Source of the DNA: Cyanobacteria bacterium UBA11372
GTDB taxonomy: Bacteria; Cyanobacteriota; Cyanobacteriia; Cyanobacteriales; Aerosakkonemataceae
Direction of reading: 5' to 3'
NCBI GenBank assembly: GCA_003486675.1
Contig: DNGG01000381.1
Span: 19,666 to 35,057, forward strand
Length of the DNA stretch: 15,392 nt
The position numbers were made by a program, and so were the translations under genes. Shown in pieces: positions 1 through 6,714 of this stretch. Each line of letters begins with the position of its first letter. The first letter of the stretch is position 1. The notes under the pieces are model-generated. The model made no database searches. It worked only from the letters and a program-made list of their open reading frames with translations, and was not told the origin of the DNA.

Positions 1-49
1 TACAGCATAAACAACTATACACTACCATTGCTAACGGACATGATATGAT

Positions 50-116
50 GCCGGGACACGGCATGATTAACGTTATTTGTTTGTCCGAGATATCTCTGAT
101 GCCGTGTCCCTACGCA
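50..116. repeat. Short palindromic extragenic element, copy 1 (GGGACACGGCAT ends)
   Basis: The ends GGGACACGGCAT (53-64) and ATGCCGTGTCCC (99-110) are perfect 12-bp inverted repeats around a 34-bp centre that contains AACGTTATTTGTTTGTCCGA. A second copy in the opposite orientation lies at 12059-12124, with roughly 85% identity by eye, including the centre and the flanking TACGCA. It has no coding capacity. It is probably a MITE-like or REP-like element, or a structured RNA/DNA hairpin downstream of the ATPase operon. The family is not one I can name. Confidence 0.8.
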
Positions 117-200
117 ACAACTTCTTTCTTGTTTCTTATTTCTTCTTCCTTCGCATTTTCGCGGTTTGTTAAAAAAGGCAGTATTAGAATTTGAAACAAC

Positions 201-2975
201 TTAGGAATTGGGAGGATCGAGGCGGTTAATAAATACCGCCAGCACAATCATCGGTAGTGCGGGAATTAGGCAAATTAACCACTGGTTTAAAGTCAGGGGT
301 GCTGTGTTAAATAAGACATTCATTGCACCCCATTGGCTGAAGAGAATTTGCAGGAAAATGGTGCAAAGTATGCCAATTGCGATCGCACCCCCAACTTTAA
401 CCGACGCTGCCCTACCCCGGAGTTTTGCCACCATCGCCGCACCGAACTCGCTGATGCTCAATAGATAAATTACTCTTCCGGCAATTAAAGCCTGTATTGC
501 CATTGTGCGCGCCACCGCAACATCGCCAAAAGCTTGTCGCGCCCATTCAAACATGCCAAAGATCAGAATCCAGTTGAACGCCGAAACCGCTATAATTCTT
601 TGGAACAGTTTGCCCGATAGCAATGGTTCGCGAGGATTGCGCGGAGGTTGTTGCATCAAACCTTCCGATCTGGGTTCAAATGCTAAGGGAACCGTCATCG
701 TTACCGAATTGACCATATTCAGCCATAAAACTTGCAGCGCTAGAATCGGCAAATCTCTTGCCAGCAAGGCGCTAATCAAAATCGTCATCGATTCGCCACC
801 ATTTACCGGGAGAATGAAAGCGATCGCTTTTCGCAAGTTCTGATAAACCGTCCGCCCCTCTTCTACCGCCGCTTCAATTGAAGCAAAGTTATCATCGGTG
901 AGCAGCATATCGGCAGCTTCTTTCGCCACATCGGTTCCCGTTTTGCCCATTGCAATGCCAATATCCGCTTGTTTGAGTGCTGCGGCATCGTTTACCCCAT
1001 CCCCAGTCATGGCTACGATTTCGCCCTGGGATTGCAACGCCGTTACCAGGCGCAATTTCTGTGCGGGAGAAACTCTGGCAAACACCACCCCGGTTTCTGC
1101 TGCCTGAGTTAGTTGCCCACTATCCATTTGTTCTAATTCCTGCCCGGAAAATGCCAGAACTTGACCGTTTTTTTGCAAACCAATGCGTTGGGCGATCGCT
1201 CTGGCAGTGGCGATATGATCTCCGGTAATCATTTTTACCCCAATCCCCGCAGATTGACAGGCATTTACGGCTGCGATCGCTTCGGTTCGGGGTGGATCGA
1301 TCATGCCCTGCAATCCGATAAAAATTAGATTCCTCTCCACATCTTCATGACTGAGGGATGTTTGCAATCTTTCTTTTGGCGTTACGGATTTCTTCGCAAA
1401 TGCCAGCACTCGCAACCCTTGTTTTGCCATCCTCTCAACTTCTGCGGCAATTAATTCCCCATCGAGAGGCGTTAAATTTCCATAGGCGTCCATCATCTGG
1501 CGACAGCGGTTCAAAACCCTCTCTACCGAACCTTTGAGGTAAATGATATAAGCAGAAGACGATACATCCTTGTTGTGGGCGACTCCCGATGCTTGACTGT
1601 CTAATTGATGCAGCGTTGCCATGTATTGAAATTCCGACTCAAAAGGAATCGTATCGAGTCGGGGGATAGCTTGATTCAGTTGCAAACCATCGAGTCCGGC
1701 TTTTCGCGCCGCAGCAATCAAAGCGCCCTCAGTCGGATCGCCCACTACCTTCCATTGCCCATCTTTCTGTTCCAAATGAGCATCGTTGCACAGCAAACCG
1801 GCGATTAAACATTCCTCCAATGCCGGAACTGTATAAGGATCGATCGGTTCCCCATCCTGGTAAAAATCTCCTTCTGGACTGTATCCCGTGCCGCTAACCG
1901 AGTATCGCTGTCCGGCGACGTAAATCGCTTGCACCGTCATCTGATTTTCGGTCAGCGTGCCCGTTTTATCCGAGCAAATTACCGTAGCGCTACCCAATGC
2001 TTCCACCGCAGGCAACTTGCGGATAATCGCATGACGGCGCGCCATCCGATCTACCCCAATTGCCAGGGTGACAGTTACTACCGCAGGCAATCCTTCGGGA
2101 ATCGCACTCACCGCCAGTGCTACCGCCGCCTCAAACATGTTGATCCAAGATTGACCTTGACCAATGCCGACGGCAAAAGTTACCGTTGCCAGGAATAGAA
2201 TTACGTAGAGCAGGGTTTGGCTAAATTTAGCGAATTTGCGGGTGAGAGGCGTACTCAAACTCGTCTGCTGGTCGATCGATTGGGAAATTTGTCCCACTTC
2301 CGTAGCATTTCCCGTCGCTACCACGATCCCGCTACCCTGTCCAGCGGTGACAAAACTACCCGCATACGCCATATTTACCCGTTCGGCGAGGGGAGTATCC
2401 GAACTCAGCGGTTGGGTTTGCTTTTCTACTGGCAGGGATTCTCCGGTGAGGGCAGATTCATTGACTTGCAGATTGCGAACCGTTACCAGGCGCAAATCTG
2501 CCGGAACCTTATCGCCGGAAGTCAACAGTACCAAATCTCCTGGAACCAATTCTCTGGAAGGAATGCGGATTTTTTTACCTTCGCGCATCACTGTGGCTTC
2601 CGTCGTGACGGCTTTTGCTAAAGCGGCGATCGCTCCTTCTGCTTTCGACTCTTGCACAAACCCAATAATCGCATTAATTACCGTGACGCCCCAAATAACT
2701 GCCGCATTCGTCCAAGATCCCAACAGCGCCTTAATTAAACCCGCAACTAGCAAAATGTAGAGCAGCGCCTGATTGAATTGCAGCAGAAATCGCAGCCAAG
2801 CAGGTTTTCCCGGTTTAGCTGCCAGTTCGTTAAACCCATACATACGTAAGCGATCGACAACTGCTGTTGCTCTCAAACCTTTTTCCAAGTCAGTGTCGAG
2901 TTGCAATGCAACTTCTCTGGCTGGCAATTCAAGATAAGAATGTAAAAGTGGTTTTGCTGGTTGAGTAAGTGTCAT
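201..2975 (-). CDS. P2-type cation-transporting P-type ATPase (PacL/Pma1-like)
   Basis: This is a membrane pump of 924 residues that couples ATP hydrolysis to cation transport. It contains an N-terminal cation-ATPase domain (about 12-85), the actuator loop TGES (177-180), M4 with PEGLP (293-297), the phosphorylation motif DKTGT with acceptor Asp336, the nucleotide-binding KGS (481-483), DPPR (560-563), TGD (584-586) and TGDGVND (657-663), then six C-terminal helices. Length and motif order fit the SERCA/PMR1-like P2 group. M4 Glu294 and M5 Asn725/Glu728 match SERCA Glu309, Asn768 and Glu771. The M6 aspartate (SERCA Asp800) is Ser757 in the stretch NMVNSVTM, so calcium specificity should not be assumed; Na+, K+, Mn2+ or another ion is possible. 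The start is ATG at 2975, with no strong Shine-Dalgarno sequence. The gene lies 33 bp downstream of the thioredoxin-fold gene and is probably co-transcribed with it. The family call is firm and the substrate is unknown. Confidence 0.96.
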   Translation of the reverse strand: MTLTQPAKPLLHSYLELPAREVALQLDTDLEKGLRATAVVDRLRMYGFNELAAKPGKPAWLRFLLQFNQALLYILLVAGLIKALLGSWTNAAVIWGVTVINAIIGFVQESKAEGAIAALAKAVTTEATVMREGKKIRIPSRELVPGDLVLLTSGDKVPADLRLVTVRNLQVNESALTGESLPVEKQTQPLSSDTPLAERVNMAYAGSFVTAGQGSGIVVATGNATEVGQISQSIDQQTSLSTPLTRKFAKFSQTLLYVILFLATVTFAVGIGQGQSWINMFEAAVALAVSAIPEGLPAVVTVTLAIGVDRMARRHAIIRKLPAVEALGSATVICSDKTGTLTENQMTVQAIYVAGQRYSVSGTGYSPEGDFYQDGEPIDPYTVPALEECLIAGLLCNDAHLEQKDGQWKVVGDPTEGALIAAARKAGLDGLQLNQAIPRLDTIPFESEFQYMATLHQLDSQASGVAHNKDVSSSAYIIYLKGSVERVLNRCRQMMDAYGNLTPLDGELIAAEVERMAKQGLRVLAFAKKSVTPKERLQTSLSHEDVERNLIFIGLQGMIDPPRTEAIAAVNACQSAGIGVKMITGDHIATARAIAQRIGLQKNGQVLAFSGQELEQMDSGQLTQAAETGVVFARVSPAQKLRLVTALQSQGEIVAMTGDGVNDAAALKQADIGIAMGKTGTDVAKEAADMLLTDDNFASIEAAVEEGRTVYQNLRKAIAFILPVNGGESMTILISALLARDLPILALQVLWLNMVNSVTMTVPLAFEPRSEGLMQQPPRNPREPLLSGKLFQRIIAVSAFNWILIFGMFEWARQAFGDVAVARTMAIQALIAGRVIYLLSISEFGAAMVAKLRGRAASVKVGGAIAIGILCTIFLQILFSQWGAMNVLFNTAPLTLNQWLICLIPALPMIVLAVFINRLDPPNS

Positions 2976-3008
2976 ATCAAAAAATGAAGTATGGGAATTC
3001 TGCGGTTA

Positions 3009-3272
3009 TTAGCCAATCAACAACTTAGGGAAGCGCACCAGTAATTTTTCAATTTGCTCTGAGTCAATGACTTTACCCGTACTAAAAACTTCGCCATTGA
3101 CGACTACAGCGGGAGTGGAGAAATTTCCCCGTTTAGCAATTTCACTTGGGTCGGTGACTTGAGACACTTCTGCCTTAATTTTTAATCTGGCGATCGCCGC
3201 CCGGAAATTATCGGTCAATTGATAATTTTTTTGGCACTTAATGCCAATAATTTCTACTTTGTTGGCTATCAT
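3009..3272 (-). CDS. Small thioredoxin-fold protein with a single active-site cysteine
   Basis: This is a predicted soluble protein of 87 residues (start at ATG 3272). It resembles the short thioredoxin/glutaredoxin-like family (Thioredoxin_3 type): an N-terminal strand VEIIG, then the redox position, then a Thr53-Pro54 cis-proline followed by the strand AVVVNG and a C-terminal helix. The usual CxxC is Cys13-Gln-Lys-Asn16, so the resolving cysteine is absent. It may act by a monothiol mechanism, as a metal- or thiol-binding accessory, or not as a redox enzyme. Longer in-frame starts exist at ATG 3335 and TTG 3344, both with a purine-rich GGAGAAGGA upstream; I prefer 3272 because the fold begins there, but 3335 is a real alternative. 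It lies 33 bp upstream of the cation ATPase in the same direction, which suggests an operon. Confidence 0.78.
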   Translation of the reverse strand: MIANKVEIIGIKCQKNYQLTDNFRAAIARLKIKAEVSQVTDPSEIAKRGNFSTPAVVVNGEVFSTGKVIDSEQIEKLLVRFPKLLIG

Positions 3273-3402
3273 ACGCTTTTCCAGCCCCCAAAAAACTTCA
3301 GCAGCAACGCGCGAACTTAACACAGACAGGCTCATCCCTACCAAAATCCTTCTCCCAGTGTTTAGAATACATCTCGAAGATAGCTGTTATAAGTCAGAAT
3401 TC

Positions 3403-3430
3403 CGGGGAGAAATCGGGGGGATTTCGGGGG
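3403..3430. repeat. G-rich extragenic motif, copy 1
   Basis: The core GGGGGGATTTCGGGGG preceded by AAATC recurs at 3996-4018 and 4263-4296. This copy lies just downstream (minus-strand sense) of the terminator at 3453-3485 and upstream of the thioredoxin-fold gene. It has no coding meaning that I can see. Confidence 0.7.
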
Positions 3431-3452
3431 TAACTTCCTACACAAAAGTTAT

Positions 3453-3485
3453 AAAAAAACCCGTTCTAGTCTCTAGAGCGGGTTT
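3453..3485 (-). terminator. Intrinsic terminator downstream of the small membrane protein
   Basis: On the minus strand a 13-bp stem (arms 3473-3485 and 3457-3469, with one G:U pair and a 3-nt loop) is followed by seven T residues (3459-3453). This is a strong Rho-independent terminator shape. It lies about 95 bp after the stop of the minus-strand gene at 3581-3889 and insulates the downstream thioredoxin-fold/ATPase operon. Plus-strand termination is less likely because only three T follow the stem. Confidence 0.85.
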
Positions 3486-3580
3486 AAAATGTGGTGTGGA
3501 GTGTATATTCCTAGAAGTTTGTTTTCATTTTTTGTTTCTTTTTCGCCTAAATTTTTAATTTTATATTCAAATATAATAAA

Positions 3581-3889
3581 TTAATTCAAAACCAAACTGA
3601 TAAATAATAACATAAATCCCAGCGCCTGTAGGGCTAAAAAAGCATTGCTTCGCTCAATGGAAAGCTCCCAGCAAGCAAATAAAATCAGCACCACCCCCAT
3701 CTCTACTAAAAACCGAATTTCCAGAAAAAGTAGGAGAAAGAGTGCAGCCAGGAGCAGCGCGATTTCAATCCTGATTAGCTTTCTCCAGAAGCGCCTTTGG
3801 AACTTGCACCGGCGCTGTTTTCCTACCGTAGATATCTGTTGGCTGAGCATACTTGAAGTCTGGATAAGTGGATTTTGAAAGCATTTCAT
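3581..3889 (-). CDS. Hypothetical small membrane protein
   Basis: I do not recognise a family. The 102-residue product has a polar, basic N-terminal part (about 1-41, rich in Arg/Lys/Gln), then hydrophobic stretches at about 42-58, 63-75 and 84-101, the last ending at the C-terminus. The layout suggests a cytoplasmic basic head anchored by two or three helices. The start ATG 3889 has no clear Shine-Dalgarno sequence; Met14 at 3850 is an alternative. Support for a real gene comes from the membrane-protein composition and the strong same-strand terminator about 95 bp downstream. It stands alone, separated from the response regulator by more than 400 bp that include another terminator. Confidence 0.55.
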   Translation of the reverse strand: MKCFQNPLIQTSSMLSQQISTVGKQRRCKFQRRFWRKLIRIEIALLLAALFLLLFLEIRFLVEMGVVLILFACWELSIERSNAFLALQALGFMLLFISLVLN

Positions 3890-3995
3890 GTTTTTGAGAG
3901 ATAGCCAGGGAATTCATTCCCCGGCTAGTTTTCATTAAAAGGAGTGAGAGGTTATCTTAGTTGAACTTACCTCTTAGCAGTTAAGAAAACGAGAG

Positions 3996-4018
3996 GAAAT
4001 CGGGGGGATTTCGGGGGG
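3996..4018. repeat. G-rich extragenic motif, copy 2
   Basis: The sequence AAATCGGGGGGATTTC followed by six G matches copy 1. As with copy 1, a minus-strand terminator lies about 20 bp to its right, so the G-rich motif plus terminator looks like a repeated module. Confidence 0.7.
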
Positions 4019-4037
4019 AAAGAGCGGGAAAATTGCC

Positions 4038-4075
4038 AAAAAAATCCCCGATCTGGTTGCTTGCTACAGAGCGGG
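4038..4075 (-). terminator. Intrinsic terminator downstream of the response regulator
   Basis: On the minus strand CCCGCTCTG (4075-4067) pairs with CAGATCGGG (4055-4047), with one mismatch and an 11-nt loop. It is followed by G, A and then seven T (4044-4038). It lies about 240 bp after the response regulator stop and is the first good terminator downstream of it. The stem sequence resembles that of the terminator at 3453-3485. Confidence 0.72.
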
Positions 4076-4262
4076 AAGAAAAACTGGTAACGAATTTTAG
4101 GCATGTAGCTAAGCTGTTGTTCTCACCTAAAAAAGCGAGAGGGAGAGCGAGAGCAGAAAAATTAATGGTTTTCCCGTCGTGAGGAATCCCTCTCACCCAA
4201 GTTTTGTGAACCCAACTCGTTAGCTCAACAGTCTTACTCTTAATTACTATTTAAAAGCCAAG

Positions 4263-4296
4263 AAATCGAGGGGAGTTTGGGGGGATTTCGGGGGGA
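4263..4296. repeat. G-rich extragenic motif, copy 3
   Basis: Three G runs (4, 6 and 6) are separated by AGTTT and ATTTC. The right half is the same GGGGGGATTTCGGGGGG as the other two copies. It sits 17 bp beyond the response regulator stop codon. Confidence 0.65.
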
Positions 4297-4312
4297 TCAT
4301 CCTTCCCTGCCT

Positions 4313-4990
4313 CTAACTGAGCTGCTTCATGCGATAGCCCAGCCCGTGAACAGTTTCGATAAAATCATCAGGAGCGCCTACAGCGCGAAGTTTTTGACGC
4401 AAAGTTCTAATGTGGGTTTTGACGGCTTCTTCGGTGGGAGACTCATCAATCGACCACAAGCGCTCAATAATTCCTGGTCTGCTCAAGACGCGCCTACCGT
4501 TGTTCACGAGTAACTCTAAAAGGGCATACTCTTTGGGGGTAAGGTGCAGCAGTTGCTCTTCAAAGGTCACTTCGTAAGTATTGGGATCAAGATAGAGACT
4601 ACCCCAAGAAAGTTTAGAACGGGTAGTGCAACCCTTGCGCCGCAGCAGCGCCCGAATTTGAGCCATTAACTCTTCCAGGTCAAAAGGTTTTACCATGTAG
4701 GCATCGGCTCCCGCATCGAGGCCGATAATTTTGTCAGCAATGGTATCGCGAGCAGTTAACATCAGGACAGGGATAGAAAAGTTGCGATCGCGCAATTTCT
4801 GACAAAACAGCAAACCGTTCATCTTCGGCAGCGTGATGTCCAGCAGCACCAGGTCATATTCCAGAGTTTCTATCCAATTCCATGCCATCTCGCCATCTTG
4901 TGCCACATCGACCGTATACTGACGATTTGTGAGCGCCTCCGTCAGCATATCCGCAATCTGCACGTCATCCTCAACAACCAAAATACGCAT
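4313..4990 (-). CDS. OmpR/PhoB-family two-component response regulator
   Basis: This is a cytoplasmic DNA-binding transcription factor of 225 residues, the normal length for the family. The receiver domain (about 1-118) has acidic pocket residues Asp8/Asp9, phospho-acceptor Asp51, the switch Thr79 and Lys101-Pro102. A short linker leads to a winged-helix DNA-binding domain (about 127-223) with the typical LTPKEYALLELL segment and the ending ETVHGLGYRM. It resembles the RppA/ManR-like regulators common in cyanobacteria, but orthology cannot be fixed here. The start ATG 4990 lacks a clear Shine-Dalgarno sequence. The gene is divergent from the CHASE3 histidine kinase starting at 5060, which is the likely cognate partner. 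The 69 bp between the two ATGs must hold both promoters and contain a heptamer repeat. Its target genes are unknown. Confidence 0.96.
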   Translation of the reverse strand: MRILVVEDDVQIADMLTEALTNRQYTVDVAQDGEMAWNWIETLEYDLVLLDITLPKMNGLLFCQKLRDRNFSIPVLMLTARDTIADKIIGLDAGADAYMVKPFDLEELMAQIRALLRRKGCTTRSKLSWGSLYLDPNTYEVTFEEQLLHLTPKEYALLELLVNNGRRVLSRPGIIERLWSIDESPTEEAVKTHIRTLRQKLRAVGAPDDFIETVHGLGYRMKQLS

Positions 4991-4995
4991 GGCAA

Positions 4996-5023
4996 TTTTA
5001 GATTTTAGATTTTAGATTTTAGA
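4996..5023. repeat. TTTTAGA heptamer tandem repeat between divergent genes
   Basis: Four exact TTTTAGA units lie head to tail, followed by a degenerate TTTTTGAGA. They fill most of the short spacer between the response regulator and kinase start codons. Tandem heptamers are a known class of short tandem repeat in cyanobacteria. Here the array must overlap the promoter or leader of one or both genes. Confidence 0.93.
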
Positions 5024-5059
5024 TTTTTGAGATTATCTTTAATTATTCCTCGCATTCCT

Positions 5060-6430
5060 ATGAAATGGTCACTTGAAGGCAAATGGATTACCGGAGGATT
5101 CAGTTTAGCACTCGTACTTATGGGTGCTGTGAGCTTGATTTCCTATCAAAATGCAACTCAGTTAGCTGAAAGTGCCAAGCAAGTTCGACAAACCAATCAA
5201 GTCCTCAAAGTCATCACCAATATTTCTGCAACCCTCACCGATGCAGAATCTGGACGACGGGGTTACATCCTATTCGGCGATCCAGAAGAACTCGAGCGAT
5301 ACAACAAAGCCGTTGCCAGCCTCAAACAACAAATTTATAAACTAAGGCAACCCCTCGATGATACACCCATCCAGCGCCAGCGCCTCGATATCCTAGAATC
5401 TTTAATTTCCCAAAGGTTGGAATTATTTCAAACTTTTATCGACCAGTACCAAAAAGCCCCAGGGAGATTCTCTGCTCAAGACCCATTGATTGTGCAAACA
5501 AAGCGAAATCAAGATGAAATTCGCCGCCTGATTCAAGATTTAGTCAGCGAAGAAGAAGAACTGTTAGAGGTGCAGGTAGAACAGTCGCAAGCTAATTTTC
5601 AATTCAGAATGTGGCTTGAATCCTTGGGTACGCTACTAACTTTTGCGATTCTGTTTGGCGTTTATGCTTTGCTCTATCGCCAGATGGTCAAACGCCAACA
5701 AGCAGAAACCCTTCAGCGAGCATTAGCGCAAGAAAAAGAACTCAGCGAACTCAAGCTGCAATTTTTCTCGATGGTTTCCCACGAATTTCGGACTCCCCTC
5801 AGTCTGATTGTAGGTTCGGCGCAATTGTTAGGGGAAAGTCTCAAATCGCTGGTGGAACCAGCCAAACTCAAAAATCTGTATCGCATTCAATCCTCAGCCA
5901 AAGTGATGACTCAATTGCTCAGCGATGTTCTCACTCTAGCAAGAGCAGATGCGGGCAAGTTAGAGTGCAATCCAAGTTTATTGGAAATGCAGACATTCTG
6001 CCTCAATTTAGTAGAAGATTTCCAGGTTTTCAGCGAATCGAAACGCACGATAAAATTTATCAAGCAAGGCAGCTGCACTCACGCATATTTGGATGAAAAA
6101 TTGCTCTATTCGATTCTCAGCAATCTAGTTTCCAACGCGATTAAATATTCTGCTCCAGAAAGTACCGTTTATTTTACACTGATTTGCGAACCGGATGCAG
6201 TCACTTTTCAGATTAGAGACGAAGGCATTGGGATAGATATCCAAGAACAAAAAAAGCTTTATGACCCCTTCAGCCGAGGCAAGAATGCCAGGGAAATTAT
6301 CGGCACAGGATTGGGATTAGCAGTGGTTAAAAAATGTCTCGATCTCCATCAAGGTGAAATTTCTGTCGAGAGCGAAGTAGGAAAGGGAACAACATTTACT
6401 GTTAGAATTACCCAAGGGAAACAAGATTGA
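5060..6430 (+). CDS. CHASE3-domain membrane sensor histidine kinase
   Basis: This is an inner-membrane sensor kinase of 456 residues from ATG 5060; a TTG at 5027 would add 11 residues and is less likely. Helix 1 (about 10-28) is followed by an extracytoplasmic CHASE3 domain (about 29-185) with the hallmark DAESGRRGYILFGD segment, then helix 2 (about 187-206). A HisKA domain carries the phospho-acceptor His241 in SHEFRTP, and a HATPase domain has an N box (NLVSNAIKYS, about 355-364), a G1 box (DEGIGI, about 387-392), an F box (YDPFSRG) and a G2 box (GTGLGLAV, about 415-422). All catalytic elements look intact. The signal sensed is unknown, since CHASE3 does not predict a ligand. Its likely partner is the divergent OmpR-type regulator. 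Divergent rather than operonic arrangement of a kinase/regulator pair is less common. Confidence 0.95.
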   Translation: MKWSLEGKWITGGFSLALVLMGAVSLISYQNATQLAESAKQVRQTNQVLKVITNISATLTDAESGRRGYILFGDPEELERYNKAVASLKQQIYKLRQPLDDTPIQRQRLDILESLISQRLELFQTFIDQYQKAPGRFSAQDPLIVQTKRNQDEIRRLIQDLVSEEEELLEVQVEQSQANFQFRMWLESLGTLLTFAILFGVYALLYRQMVKRQQAETLQRALAQEKELSELKLQFFSMVSHEFRTPLSLIVGSAQLLGESLKSLVEPAKLKNLYRIQSSAKVMTQLLSDVLTLARADAGKLECNPSLLEMQTFCLNLVEDFQVFSESKRTIKFIKQGSCTHAYLDEKLLYSILSNLVSNAIKYSAPESTVYFTLICEPDAVTFQIRDEGIGIDIQEQKKLYDPFSRGKNAREIIGTGLGLAVVKKCLDLHQGEISVESEVGKGTTFTVRITQGKQD

Positions 6431-6542
6431 TACCAAATTCCTATAAAAGTTACGTTAAACACGCCTTAACACTCCTAAAAGGACTCCTAAACAAAACTAT
6501 AATTATTGATAATTTATGTATATTTTTGTATTAGAATTTGAG

Positions 6543-6557
6543 TTGCAGTAGCTGCAA
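6543..6557. promoter_or_regulatory. Small perfect palindrome upstream of the hybrid kinase
   Basis: TTGCAG-TAG-CTGCAA is a 6-bp perfect inverted repeat with a 3-bp centre. It lies 113 bp after the CHASE3 kinase stop and about 157 bp before the hybrid kinase start. It has the shape of an operator half-site pair, but no regulator can be named. It has no T-tract, so it is not a terminator. Confidence 0.3.
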
Positions 6558-6714
6558 TTTGTCGGAAAAATTTGTTGGGTTTCAAGCATAGCACACCCAC
6601 TTAAGAATTATCAAAATAAACTTTAGCCCTCTCAGTATTGGGAGATCTAAACTGCTATGAGATAATTTACTTGAGCCTGCCAATCGTCAAGTAGCATCCA
6701 GCAGGGAGAATCCC

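Larger units (their letters stand above)
3890..4312. other. Gene-free spacer between small membrane protein and response regulator
   Basis: No credible gene is seen. The spacer holds two G-rich motif copies (3996-4018 and 4263-4296) and one minus-strand terminator (4038-4075). Short open frames crossing it are built from these repeats. The promoter of the minus-strand gene at 3889 should lie at its left end, but I see no clear -35/-10 pair. Confidence 0.6.

Noticed and set aside
160..200. Terminator after the P-type ATPase
   Set aside because: The minus strand has a T6 run (about 171-176) but no stem in front of it.
3981..4196. Minus-strand open frame of 71 codons
   Set aside because: It spans the terminator and G-rich motif and has no gene-like features.
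3403..4296. G-quadruplex-forming elements
   Set aside because: The G runs are long, but each copy has only two or three separate runs close together. A four-tract quadruplex would require splitting a six-G run, so I do not call it.
5027..5059. TTG start for the CHASE3 kinase
   Set aside because: It adds 11 residues before a normal N-terminal Met-Lys-Trp leader and would place the start against the heptamer array; ATG 5060 is simpler.
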